From positions 1-26,242 of the forward strand of contig JADGRR010000003.1 of the NCBI GenBank assembly GCA_017880745.1: DNA of 26,242 nt, given 5' to 3'. Made by a program: the position numbers and the translations under genes. Below, piece by piece: positions 7,661 to 15,115 of this stretch (the stretch's first letter is position 1; every line of letters begins with the position of its first letter). The notes beneath the pieces are model-generated. The model saw only the letters and a program-made list of their open reading frames with translations, searched no databases and was not told where the DNA came from. The DNA comes from Burkholderiales bacterium. Lineage in GTDB: Bacteria; Pseudomonadota; Gammaproteobacteria; Burkholderiales; SG8-39.

Positions 7661-9783
7661 GTGACGGCCTCCGTCTCTTTTTCCAGGCAGGTTCTGACCA
7701 GGTCCTCGCGGCCCTTCTGGTAAAGGGCGAAGGAGCCGTAGGCATCCACGATGCAATCGTACGAGGCGCTGACGAAGATGGCGGTGGTCTCCTGTTCGAT
7801 CATGGCCGGGCCGGCTATCCGGTTGCCAAAGCGCATTCGGTGACCGTCATAGACCGGGATGTCCTTGAAGGCATTGGCCTCGGGGATATAGACGCTGCGC
7901 CGGCCCTTGGCGGCGGCGGACGCATCCACGCCTGCCCAGGACTCTTCCTTGTAGTGCGGCTTGTCGGTGAGGCCGATGGCCTGCACGCGCACGTTGATGA
8001 TCTCCACCGGCGTGTTTTCCTGCTCCAGCGAATAGCCGTAGAGCCGGTTGTGCTCGGCATGAAACGCGCGCGTAATCGCCGCCGTGTCGCGGCGGTCGAT
8101 CAGTTCGCGCGGCACCAGGAACGACACCTCGTGGTACTGCTTGATGTAGCGGCAGTCGAACTTGACCTCGAAACGGCGCTTAACTTCCGCGATGCGCTCT
8201 TCGGCGAGTTGGCGCGCGCCTTCGCGCGACATGTCGTCGATGATGCGCGCCAGTTTCGCCCAGTCGATGGCGCCGAGCCGCGCGACGAAGGTGCGCACGA
8301 AGTCGTGTTTCAACTCGCTCATGAGCATGCCGAAGGCGCACAGCACCGAGGATTCGCGCGGCACGATCTGCAGCGGGATCTCCAGTTCGGTGCAAATGAG
8401 GCAGGAGTGGATGGGGCCGGCGCCGCCGGCCGAGATGAAGGGGAACTCGCGCGGATCGAATCCGCGCTTGATGGTGACTTCGCGTACGCCCTGGGCCATG
8501 TTATTGCAGGCCACGCGGTACATGCCGGCAGCCGCTTCCTCGATCGACAGGCCCATCGGCTTGGCGATGTACTCTTCGATCGCCGCGCGCGCCGCGGCGA
8601 GATCTAGCTTCATTTTGCCGCCGGCGAAGAAACCGGGGTCGAGGTAGCCCAGCACTACGTTGGCGTCGGTGGTGGCGGGCAGCCTGCCGCCTTTCATGTA
8701 GCAGGCCGGTCCGGGATCGGCGCCGGCGCTCTGCGGCCCCATGCGCAGCATCCCGCCCTCGTCGAGCCAGCCGATGGAGCCGCCGCCCGCGCCGATGGTG
8801 TGGATGTCCAGCATCGGCAGCGCGATCTTGCGGCGCGCGATTTCGCCGTCGTTCTTGATCATCGGACTATCGACCGCAACCGACGCTTCGAAGCTGGTGC
8901 CGCCCATGTCGGTGGTGATGCATTTGTTCTGGCCATGCGCGCGGACGTAGAACAGCCCTGCGCCCGGACCGCCGGCCGGGCCCGAGAGCAGGGTAAGCGC
9001 GGCCTTTTCCCGCGCCAGTTGCGGCGAGATGACGCCGCCATTGGATTGCATGATGAGCAGCAGGCCCTTGAAGCCGATCCCCTTGAGCCGGCCGACGAGC
9101 TGATCCAGGTAATGGTTGAGTTTGGGCCCGACGTAGGAGTTGAGCGCCGTGGTGCTGATGCGCTCGTAGAAGCGGATCGAGGGCAGGACATCGGTCGAGA
9201 CGCTGAGATACGCCCCCGGCATCTCGCGCCGCACCAGTTCTGCCGCCGCCTGCTCGTGCACGGGATTGGCGAACGAATTCATGAAGCAGATCGACACGGC
9301 CTGCACGCCTTCCTGTTTGAACCGGGCGAGCGCCTGTTTCACCTGGTCGAGATTGAGCGGCGCAGTTTCCACCCCGTTTCGGTCGAGCCGGCCCTCGATC
9401 CCGGCGCGCAGATAGCGCGGCACCAGCGGCTTCACGTTGGTGTAGCGGTTGTTGTACTGCTCCTCGCGGATGCCGCGGCGCATTTCCAGGGCATCGCGCA
9501 CGCCATTTGTGGTGAGCAGGCCGCACTTGGCGCCGGTGCCGGTCAGCGTGGCATTGGTGGTCACGGTGGTGCCATGCACGAGGGTGTCGATGGTGGGTAC
9601 GAATGCCTCCAGCGACAGAGGCGGGCTCATCGCGGCGGCGATGTCGGCGAGGCCGTTCACGACGGCGATCGACGGGTCGCCGGGCGTAGACAGCGTCTTG
9701 AAAATCGCCGGTTCTGCGCCGTCGCGGGTGAGGACGAAGTCGGTGAAGGTGCCGCCGACGTCGATTCCGATTTTCAGCGTCAT
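7657..9783 (-). CDS. hyuA: Hydantoinase A / oxoprolinase family, ATP-binding subunit
   Basis: A component of the HyuAB pair (708 aa). N-terminal ATPase-like motif IGIDVGGTFTDFVL (5-18), then an acetokinase-like core with TDMGGTSFE near residue 290 and GAGGGSIGWLDEGG near 330, and AGADPGPACY, all standard for HyuA, OplA and acetone/acetophenone carboxylase relatives. It activates the substrate by phosphorylation in characterised members. An in-frame ATG at 9864 exists, but AGGAG lies 7 nt upstream of the ATG at 9783 and the protein then begins MTLKIGIDVGG as relatives do. It is the first gene of the tight hyuA-hyuB-dehydrogenase-mutase block; the upstream gap is repeat copy 2, so its promoter may lie there or transcription may read through from the ligase. 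Confidence 0.94.
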   Translation of the reverse strand: MTLKIGIDVGGTFTDFVLTRDGAEPAIFKTLSTPGDPSIAVVNGLADIAAAMSPPLSLEAFVPTIDTLVHGTTVTTNATLTGTGAKCGLLTTNGVRDALEMRRGIREEQYNNRYTNVKPLVPRYLRAGIEGRLDRNGVETAPLNLDQVKQALARFKQEGVQAVSICFMNSFANPVHEQAAAELVRREMPGAYLSVSTDVLPSIRFYERISTTALNSYVGPKLNHYLDQLVGRLKGIGFKGLLLIMQSNGGVISPQLAREKAALTLLSGPAGGPGAGLFYVRAHGQNKCITTDMGGTSFEASVAVDSPMIKNDGEIARRKIALPMLDIHTIGAGGGSIGWLDEGGMLRMGPQSAGADPGPACYMKGGRLPATTDANVVLGYLDPGFFAGGKMKLDLAAARAAIEEYIAKPMGLSIEEAAAGMYRVACNNMAQGVREVTIKRGFDPREFPFISAGGAGPIHSCLICTELEIPLQIVPRESSVLCAFGMLMSELKHDFVRTFVARLGAIDWAKLARIIDDMSREGARQLAEERIAEVKRRFEVKFDCRYIKQYHEVSFLVPRELIDRRDTAAITRAFHAEHNRLYGYSLEQENTPVEIINVRVQAIGLTDKPHYKEESWAGVDASAAAKGRRSVYIPEANAFKDIPVYDGHRMRFGNRIAGPAMIEQETTAIFVSASYDCIVDAYGSFALYQKGREDLVRTCLEKETEAVT

Positions 9784-9839
9784 CGGGGGTCTCCTGTGAA
9801 ATCTACGGCGTAGTGGTGAATACCGTCGCACGCGACGAG

Positions 9840-10068
9840 AAAACCTGCGCGCTGCGCGCGCCAACCGTGTGTTTGGTACGGATAAGAACCATCCGTACCA
9901 AACACACGGTTATGGATAAAACCGGGACAGCATGGGGTTTTATACAAGATCGTCGATTGCGTGCGGATGGCTTCATCATCCGTACGCAATCGACGATCCG
10001 CGCGGACGGCTTTTCGTCCGCGCAAAGTCGAAATTTTGCAGTAGCGAGGGACGCGATTTGAGTCGCCA
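9840..10068. repeat. Palindromic intergenic element, copy 2 (inverted relative to copy 3)
   Basis: Plus-strand order: a GC hairpin (9845-9862); hairpin A, perfect 21-bp arms 9863-9883 and 9891-9911; a centre (9912-9947) with ATGGATAAAA and TTTTATACAA around 16 non-conserved bases; hairpin B, 22-nt arms 9948-9969 and 9977-9998 with one G.T wobble; hairpin C, 9-bp arms 10000-10008 and 10015-10023; then a tail (10022-10068) matching copy 3's tail at about 37 of 47 positions and containing CGCGATTTGAGTCGC. It occupies most of the 310-nt gap between the ligase stop and hyuA start. I see no start codons with good ribosome sites, no transposase and no clear target duplication. Confidence 0.92.
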
Positions 10069-10093
10069 TCTATGCTTCGCATGGGTTTCTCCA

Positions 10094-11617
10094 TCACCGG
10101 TCGCCCGCCCGCGCGACCATCCGGCGCAGGTCCTCTTTTCGGACCTTGCCGAGCGCGGTTTTCGGCAATTCGCCGACGAACACCACTTCCTTCGGATGCT
10201 TGTAGCGGGCGATGCGGCCCTCGAGCAGCTTCAGCACCGATGCTGGCGTGAGGGTGTGCCCGGTTTTCGGCGCTACGACGGCAACGACAACCTCGCCCCA
10301 GCGCTCGTCGGGACGGCCGATGACCGAAGCCTCGGCGATGTCCTGGCACTCCGCCAGCAGGTTCTCGATCTCGGCCGGGTAGATGTTCTCGCCGCCGGAG
10401 ATGATCATTTCCTTCCGGCGGCCGTCCACGTAGACATAGCCCTCGGCATCCTGGTGGCCCATGTCGCCTGAGTGGAACCAACCATCGACGAGCGCCGCGG
10501 CGGTCTCCTGCGGCGCCCTCCAGTAACCGCTCATCACATTGGGGCCGCGCACCAGGATTTCACCGGTGGCGCCTTGCGCCACGTCTTTGCCAGCATCGTC
10601 GACGATGCGCAATTCGCAGTGCGCCGCGGCCTTGCCGGCGGATCCGGCTTTGCGTTCGGCGTCCGCCGCCTTCAGGCAGGCGGCGATGGGGCAGGTCTCG
10701 GTGGCACCGTAGATCTGCACCAATGGCACGCCCCGGGCGTGTACCGCGCGGATAATCCGCGCCGGCACGATAGTGGAGCCGGTCGTGATCATGCGCAGGC
10801 TGGAGAGGTCCGCGCTCTGCCAGCGCGGGCTTGCCATCATCATGTCCAGTTGTGCCGGGACCAGCACCGTCAGCGTGATGCGTTCGCGCTCGATCGCGTC
10901 GATGCTGGCCTCGGCATCGAATTTTGGATGCAGCACCACGGTGCAACCGGCCTGCAGGGCAGGCGTGGTCAGATTGTTGAGGCCGCCGACGTGGAACAAC
11001 GGCAGCGTGGTGAGTATCCTGTCCTCGGGCCTGAGGTCGTGCATGTCGGCGCAATTGACGGCGTTCCAGGCGAGGGCGTCCTGACTGAGCAGGACGCCCT
11101 TGGGCTTGCCGGTCGAACCCGACGTGTAGCAGATGAGCAGGGGCGTCGCGGGATCGAGGCCTGGATCCTGCGGGACAGGGTCTGCTCCGCGCGCGAGGAA
11201 ATCGTCGTAGCCAATCCAGCCCGGCTGCGTCTGGCCGAAAGCGACGCTGGTCAGGGACGCCAGGGTCGCTTTGAAGGCGTCGGTCTGGGCGATGAATTGC
11301 GGCTCTACGAACAGCAGGGATGGTGGGCAATGCTCCAGCATCTGCCGGTGCTCGGGGCCGGCCAGCCGCCAGTTGAGCGGCATGAACAGAGCGCCAAGCC
11401 GCGCACAGGCGAACAGCAGGGCGAGCATTTCCGGACTGTTGACGCCGAGATACGCCGCGCAAGCGCCGCGCTTCAGGCCTGAGGCCGCCATGGCCGAGGC
11501 AAGACGGTGCACCAGTTCGGCCAACGCGCCATAGGAAACATCGCGTCCCGGAAAGCGGATCGCCGTCCGCTCGGGCGTCAGCCGGGCATGGCGGTCGATC
11601 CACTCGGACAGGTCCAT
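10094..11617 (-). CDS. AMP-forming acyl-CoA synthetase (fatty-acid/aryl-CoA ligase family)
   Basis: ANL-superfamily ligase (507 aa) activating a carboxylic acid to its CoA thioester through an acyl-adenylate. Motifs in order: P-loop YTSGSTGKPKG near 168, LPLFHVGGLNN, the adenine-site YGATETCP near 305, GWFHSGDMG near 390, hinge region DGRRKEMIISGGENIYP, and the C-terminal catalytic Lys in PKTALGKVRK (GK near residue 490). No signal peptide. Closest by motif style are long/medium-chain and benzoate- or cyclohexanecarboxylate-type ligases; the substrate is not readable. It stands alone between repeat copies 2 (downstream) and 3 (upstream), in the same direction as all other genes of the cluster, and likely supplies the CoA ester for the dehydrogenase, hydratase, thiolase and mutase. 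Confidence 0.94.
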   Translation of the reverse strand: MDLSEWIDRHARLTPERTAIRFPGRDVSYGALAELVHRLASAMAASGLKRGACAAYLGVNSPEMLALLFACARLGALFMPLNWRLAGPEHRQMLEHCPPSLLFVEPQFIAQTDAFKATLASLTSVAFGQTQPGWIGYDDFLARGADPVPQDPGLDPATPLLICYTSGSTGKPKGVLLSQDALAWNAVNCADMHDLRPEDRILTTLPLFHVGGLNNLTTPALQAGCTVVLHPKFDAEASIDAIERERITLTVLVPAQLDMMMASPRWQSADLSSLRMITTGSTIVPARIIRAVHARGVPLVQIYGATETCPIAACLKAADAERKAGSAGKAAAHCELRIVDDAGKDVAQGATGEILVRGPNVMSGYWRAPQETAAALVDGWFHSGDMGHQDAEGYVYVDGRRKEMIISGGENIYPAEIENLLAECQDIAEASVIGRPDERWGEVVVAVVAPKTGHTLTPASVLKLLEGRIARYKHPKEVVFVGELPKTALGKVRKEDLRRMVARAGDR

Positions 11618-11667
11618 GCAACTCCTCCTCGTCCCTCGGCGGGCGTTTGCCGCGCCTGTTTTAGACG

Positions 11668-11894
11668 TGGCGACTTAAATCGCGCCCCGCGTTATCGCAG
11701 AGTTGCGATTTTGCGCGGACAAAAACCGTCCGCGCGGATCGTCGATTGCGCACGGATGAAAAGCACATCCGTGCGCAATCGACGATCTTGTATAAAAGCC
11801 ACCCCAAACCGCACTTGCTTTTATCCATAACCGTGTTTTTTGTACGGATGGTTTCTATCCGTACAAAAAACACGGTTGGCGCGCGCGAGCGCGC
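11668..11894. repeat. Palindromic intergenic element, copy 3
   Basis: Plus-strand order: tail (11668-11714) with GGCGACTTAAATCGCG; hairpin C (11713-11720 with 11728-11735); hairpin B, perfect 22-bp arms 11737-11758 and 11766-11787; a centre (11788-11828) with TTGTATAAAA and TTTTATCCATA around about 21 non-conserved bases; hairpin A, perfect 21-bp arms 11829-11849 and 11857-11877; GC hairpin (11878-11894). It is the reverse complement arrangement of copy 2. Arms of A, B and C differ from copy 2 yet pair fully here. It sits in the 310-nt gap between the thiolase stop and the ligase start; no gene is seen in that gap. Confidence 0.92.
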
Positions 11895-11927
11895 AATGGC
11901 CGCTCTTGGCATACGACGGAGAAAATG

Positions 11928-13133
11928 CTATGCGTCGCACACCTCCAGCACGACAGCCATCCCCGTATCTCCGGCCGCGCAGCCGGTGAACAGCCCGTAG
12001 CCACCGCCGCGCTGCACAAGTTCCTCTATCAACTCGATGATCGCGCGCGTACCCATGGGCGCCTGCGGGTGGCCCCAGACCAGCGAGCAACCATAATTGT
12101 TCATCGACATCAGATCGGCGCCGGTCTGCCGCGCGAAGTAGATATCGTTCGCCGCGAACGGGTTGTGCGTCTTGATGGCGGCCAAGTCGCCAAAGCCGCG
12201 ACCCGCCTGATCCAGGGCGCGCTGCGCGGCAGGTACCGTGGCCTCTGGCATATACGCCAGCGCTGCGCGGGCCATGCCGAAACCTTGCAGGCGTACCGCG
12301 ATTTTCGGGTTCGTCGACAGCTCCCGCGCCTTCTCGCGCGTAGTGAGGACGATCGCAGCGTTGCCGTCGGCAGGGTGGGTCTGGGCGCCGTAGGTGACGG
12401 TGCCGCCTTCGGCCACGGGCTTCAACTTTGCCAGACCCTCCGGCGTCGATGTGGACACGCCTTCGTCGCCCTCGAGCGTGCCGACGGTCTTCTTGAAATT
12501 CGGTGCCGGCACCTCGAACGGCAGGGTCATGAAGCGCTTGAGGAAGCTGGCGCCGTCAGCTAGTGCCTGGTGGTATTGCTGTTCGCGGCGCAGCACCACC
12601 TCGTGCTGCTGCGCCGTGCTGATCCCGTGCTTTGCTGCTACGTTCTCGGCGGTCTTCAGCATGGAATGGCCGCCGAGCGGGTCACAGCCGAAGTTGTCCA
12701 TCACCCAGTCTTCGGCCGCGCCGGTGCCTCCCGGGCCGCGCGGATTGGGGTAGTAAAGGTGCGGCCCGTTCGAGGTGCGGGCGCAGTTGACCACGAGCGC
12801 GGCGCTTGCCATGCCCACTTCGATTTCCTGCGCCGCCGAGAGCAGGGTGCGCACGCCTGTGGCGCAGGCCTGCATCAGCGTCGGGCCGCTGGCCTGTCCT
12901 GCGCCCATCATGCCCATCAGCCACGGCAGGCCGTAGAAGGAATGGTTCTGCGGCACGGAAAAACCGAGCACGCCGTAGTCGAAGGATTTTGGATCAATTT
13001 TCCGTTTGTTCAGCTCCTGGCGCGCCACGTGCGCGGCGAATTCGACGCTGTGCAGATTGGCGAAGCTGCCCTGCCAGCGCGCGAAGGGTGTGCTCCAATA
13101 GGCACCGTAGGGGATTTCAGCCTTGTAGGTCAT
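11928..13133 (-). CDS. Thiolase (acetyl-CoA acetyltransferase family)
   Basis: Thiolase of 401 aa, the usual length. It cleaves a 3-ketoacyl-CoA with CoA, or condenses in reverse. Catalytic residues by motif: nucleophile C90 (LMQACATG), H355 (WGHPQAPMG), and second Cys C385 (TGCAAGDTG). The usual NEAF block is HNPFAAND (323-330), so it is not of the FadA/PhaA type but of the divergent SCP-x-like/'thiolase family protein' branch, which often serves branched or unusual substrates. It follows the second MaoC gene after only 6 nt, placing it in the gntR-maoC-maoC operon. No 3-hydroxyacyl-CoA dehydrogenase is present to link hydratase and thiolase, so that step must be encoded elsewhere. Confidence 0.93.
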   Translation of the reverse strand: MTYKAEIPYGAYWSTPFARWQGSFANLHSVEFAAHVARQELNKRKIDPKSFDYGVLGFSVPQNHSFYGLPWLMGMMGAGQASGPTLMQACATGVRTLLSAAQEIEVGMASAALVVNCARTSNGPHLYYPNPRGPGGTGAAEDWVMDNFGCDPLGGHSMLKTAENVAAKHGISTAQQHEVVLRREQQYHQALADGASFLKRFMTLPFEVPAPNFKKTVGTLEGDEGVSTSTPEGLAKLKPVAEGGTVTYGAQTHPADGNAAIVLTTREKARELSTNPKIAVRLQGFGMARAALAYMPEATVPAAQRALDQAGRGFGDLAAIKTHNPFAANDIYFARQTGADLMSMNNYGCSLVWGHPQAPMGTRAIIELIEELVQRGGGYGLFTGCAAGDTGMAVVLEVCDA

Positions 13134-13139
13134 TTCCGC

Positions 13140-13559
13140 TCACTCCGAAATCAGGGCAACCGTGGCTTTGCCCAATTGTAGGTTTTCGCCTTTCTGGTTC
13201 TGTGCAGTAATTTCCAGATCGACCAGTTGCGCGCCGGCTTCTTCGCGTTTGCCGACGATCTTGCCGCTGCAGGTGATGACATCGCCCGGGAAAGCCATCG
13301 CGACGAAGCGTGCCGACAGGCTGCGCACCTGCCTTTGCGGCACCCATTGGGTCAGCAACTGGCCGAGGAAGCCCAGAGGCAGCATGCCGTGGGCGATGAT
13401 GCCCGGCAGGCCGCCGGCCTTCGCCGCTTCTTCATCGACGTGGATCGGATTGTGGTCGGCGCCCGCTCCGGCGTAGAGCGCGAGTTGCAAATGGCTGATC
13501 GCGGGCTTGGTCATGGAGGGTATCGCGTCGCCGACCTTGATCTGCTTAAAAGGAATCAT
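13140..13559 (-). CDS. MaoC-like hot-dog (R)-enoyl-CoA hydratase, catalytic subunit
   Basis: Single hot-dog domain protein (139 aa). It carries the R-hydratase signature GADHNPIHVD, supplying the catalytic Asp and His, followed by GIIAHGMLPLGFLGQ, the usual second conserved helix. It would add water to a trans-2-enoyl-CoA. Of two in-frame ATGs (13565 and 13559), GAGG lies 7 nt before the second and abuts the first, so I choose 13559. The gene directly upstream encodes a second hot-dog protein without this signature, so the working enzyme is probably a heterodimer, as in split MaoC pairs of actinobacteria (HtdXY-type) and in steroid degradation. Confidence 0.9.
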   Translation of the reverse strand: MIPFKQIKVGDAIPSMTKPAISHLQLALYAGAGADHNPIHVDEEAAKAGGLPGIIAHGMLPLGFLGQLLTQWVPQRQVRSLSARFVAMAFPGDVITCSGKIVGKREEAGAQLVDLEITAQNQKGENLQLGKATVALISE

Positions 13560-13568
13560 GTCCATTCC

Positions 13569-14009
13569 TCAATTGCGAACCACGACCGTCGTGCGCAGAT
13601 CGCAGACGTGCTCGCCACGCTGGTTATCCAGCCGCGTCTCGGTGACCAGGAATTCGAGCGCGCCATTCTTCTTGTCGTAGACGTCGACTACTCTTTGCCG
13701 GCCGGTGACCACATCGCCCGCGCACAGATCGGCGTGATAGACGAAGGATTGTTCCCCATGCATGGCGCGGCGCTTGTCGATGCCAAGTTCATCCAGAATC
13801 ATGAACGACTGGTTGCCGTCCATGATCATGGCGAAGGGGAAGGTCGGGGGCGCGGGGAGCGAACGGTAGCCCGCGGCTCTGGCGACCGACTCGTCAAAGT
13901 AGATAGGGCTGGTCTCGCCGATTGCCTCGGCGAAGCTGCGCACCCAGCGCTTTTCGACTTCCGCCGTGAAAGGCGGGTACTCCTTGCCGATGATGCTCCT
14001 GTCGATCAT
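13569..14009 (-). CDS. MaoC N-terminal-like hot-dog protein (partner subunit)
   Basis: Hot-dog fold protein of 146 aa, similar to the N-terminal half of double-domain MaoC/FAS1-type dehydratases. It begins MIDRSIIGKEYPPFTAEVE, then has RSFAEAIGETSPIYFDE where a catalytic subunit would show SGDxNPIH; the Asp/His pair is missing (GETSPIYFD). The second conserved part is HGEQSFVYHADLCAGDVVTGRQRV. It is probably the substrate-positioning half of a heterodimeric hydratase with the protein encoded 9 nt downstream. Its start is 18 nt after the gntR stop with only a weak GAAAG ribosome site, so translation may depend on read-through coupling. Confidence 0.88.
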   Translation of the reverse strand: MIDRSIIGKEYPPFTAEVEKRWVRSFAEAIGETSPIYFDESVARAAGYRSLPAPPTFPFAMIMDGNQSFMILDELGIDKRRAMHGEQSFVYHADLCAGDVVTGRQRVVDVYDKKNGALEFLVTETRLDNQRGEHVCDLRTTVVVRN

Positions 14010-14027
14010 TGAATTGGTGCTTTCGTT

Positions 14028-14720
14028 TCACGAGCTTTTGGATAGGGCGCTGCGGTCGAGGCCGACGGCTGCAATGAAGGCGCGCTTGGCTTCGGTCAGG
14101 TGCCCGCGCATGGCCAGGGCGGCCGCGTCCCCGTCGCCCGCGGCGAGCGCCGCGGCGATGCGTTTCAAGCCCCGCAGCACTACGTTGCGCACCTTGGCGT
14201 TGCCGAGGGTAAGTGCGCGCAGGTGTTGCACGTGGTCGGCATAGAGTTCGACCGCGTGCACCAGGCGTCTGTTGGGTACCAGCGCCAGCCAGGCCGAGCG
14301 AAACACGGCATTGGCGTCGATGAAGGCCTCGTTGTCGCCTGCCTTGTGCGCGGCGACGCTGGCCTCGAGTGCTTGCATGACCGGCGCCAGGGCGGCGGGG
14401 TCGTTGGCCTGTTCCGCGACGTGGCGCACCGCTTCGGGTTCGACCAGGAAGCGGACTTCGTAGATGTCATCCACGTTCTGCAGCGTCAGCGCCGGAACGG
14501 CGAAACTGCGTCCGTCGGAGGAAACCAATCCCTCGCTCGCAAGCCGTGTGAGCGCTTCGCGCACGGGCGTGCGGGACACGCCGAGTTGGGCCGCGAGCTG
14601 CACTTCCTGCAGCGGGTAACCGGGCAGGATCTTGCCGTTGCGCAGGTTGGCGCGCAGCGCCATATAGACTTGGTCGCCCAGGGCGATCGGGCGCTCAACC
14701 GGATTCAGTGACGAGACCAA
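14028..14720 (-). CDS. GntR-family (FCD/FadR-type) transcriptional regulator
   Basis: Regulator of 230 aa: N-terminal winged helix-turn-helix (about 14-76, with the recognition region GVSRTPVREALTRLASEGLV) and a helical FCD effector domain (about 82-210). I place the start at TTG 14718-14720, because GGAGGAA sits 8 nt upstream; the only in-frame ATG (14780) lies inside a TGTATACA palindrome and has no ribosome site. In the FCD domain the usual His ligands appear mostly lost (the FH after the conserved Asp reads FR, and the EH is absent); only the last His (RGHL) is obvious, so effector binding may not need metal. First gene of the maoC-maoC-thiolase operon, so it probably represses that operon and itself until a CoA ester or acid appears. 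Confidence 0.93.
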   Translation of the reverse strand: MVSSLNPVERPIALGDQVYMALRANLRNGKILPGYPLQEVQLAAQLGVSRTPVREALTRLASEGLVSSDGRSFAVPALTLQNVDDIYEVRFLVEPEAVRHVAEQANDPAALAPVMQALEASVAAHKAGDNEAFIDANAVFRSAWLALVPNRRLVHAVELYADHVQHLRALTLGNAKVRNVVLRGLKRIAAALAAGDGDAAALAMRGHLTEAKRAFIAAVGLDRSALSKSS

Positions 14721-14769
14721 GGACCGAGTTCCTCCGCCGCGAATTGTGGGTGCTTCATGAACACAGAAT

Positions 14770-14802
14770 ACTGTATACATTCGTGCGACACTTGTAAATA
14801 CA
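14770..14802 (-). promoter_or_regulatory. Likely gntR promoter with two overlapping operator palindromes
   Basis: On the minus strand TTTACA (14793-14798) and TACAGT (14770-14775) are 17 nt apart, as -35 and -10. Two palindromes overlap them: TGTATACA (14772-14779) across the -10 and TGTAAATACA (14793-14802) across the -35. Their centres are 22 bp apart, two helical turns. TGTA..TACA is a common core for FCD-type GntR operators, so autoregulation is likely. The promoter hexamers themselves are only moderate. Confidence 0.55.
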
Positions 14803-15115
14803 TATTGGTGTTGCCCGCTTCAGTTGCGGCCGGATCCAGTGCTCCGCGATCGCGCACGACATTGAATGCAATCAGTATCTAATTGTTTTATATGTATAAC
14901 AAAGCGCAAAGCAGTCTGATCGAGAGAGCGCGCACCGGCACAAATGCACGGTGAGAGCGCTGAATTCGATTAGCATGTCGCAAGCCGCAAGCCATGGGCG
15001 GCAAAAAGTATCGGGGAGTCGTTTGAGGCATGCTGATTCAGCGCCTCGACAGGTAAGCAGCAGGAACCGCTTCCCCTGATTTTGTGACAGCGTTTGCGCA
15101 CCAAGGAGGCCCAGC
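14803..15115. other. Divergent intergenic region without a gene
   Basis: Between gntR (minus) and the glutaredoxin-like gene (plus). I see no gene. It has an AT-rich patch at 14881-14902 with an imperfect 20-bp palindrome (TTGTTTTA..TATAACAA) that could be a further GntR-type site or the promoter of the plus-strand genes, though no good -35 accompanies it. The last 15 nt hold the AGGAGG of the next gene. Confidence 0.5.

Noticed and set aside
5846..7723. 625-codon open frame on the plus strand
   Set aside because: Antisense shadow of hyuB, whose motifs are all present on the minus strand.
9803..10069. Short proteins read through repeats 2 and 3 (VRIxTIRTKNTV-like peptides)
   Set aside because: They arise because the palindromes lack stop codons in several frames; similar peptides appear on both strands, and starts are not conserved between copies.
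2591..11894. CRISPR array or insertion sequence as explanation for the three repeats
   Set aside because: Repeats are several kb apart with no regular spacers, no cas genes, no transposase and no clear target-site duplications.
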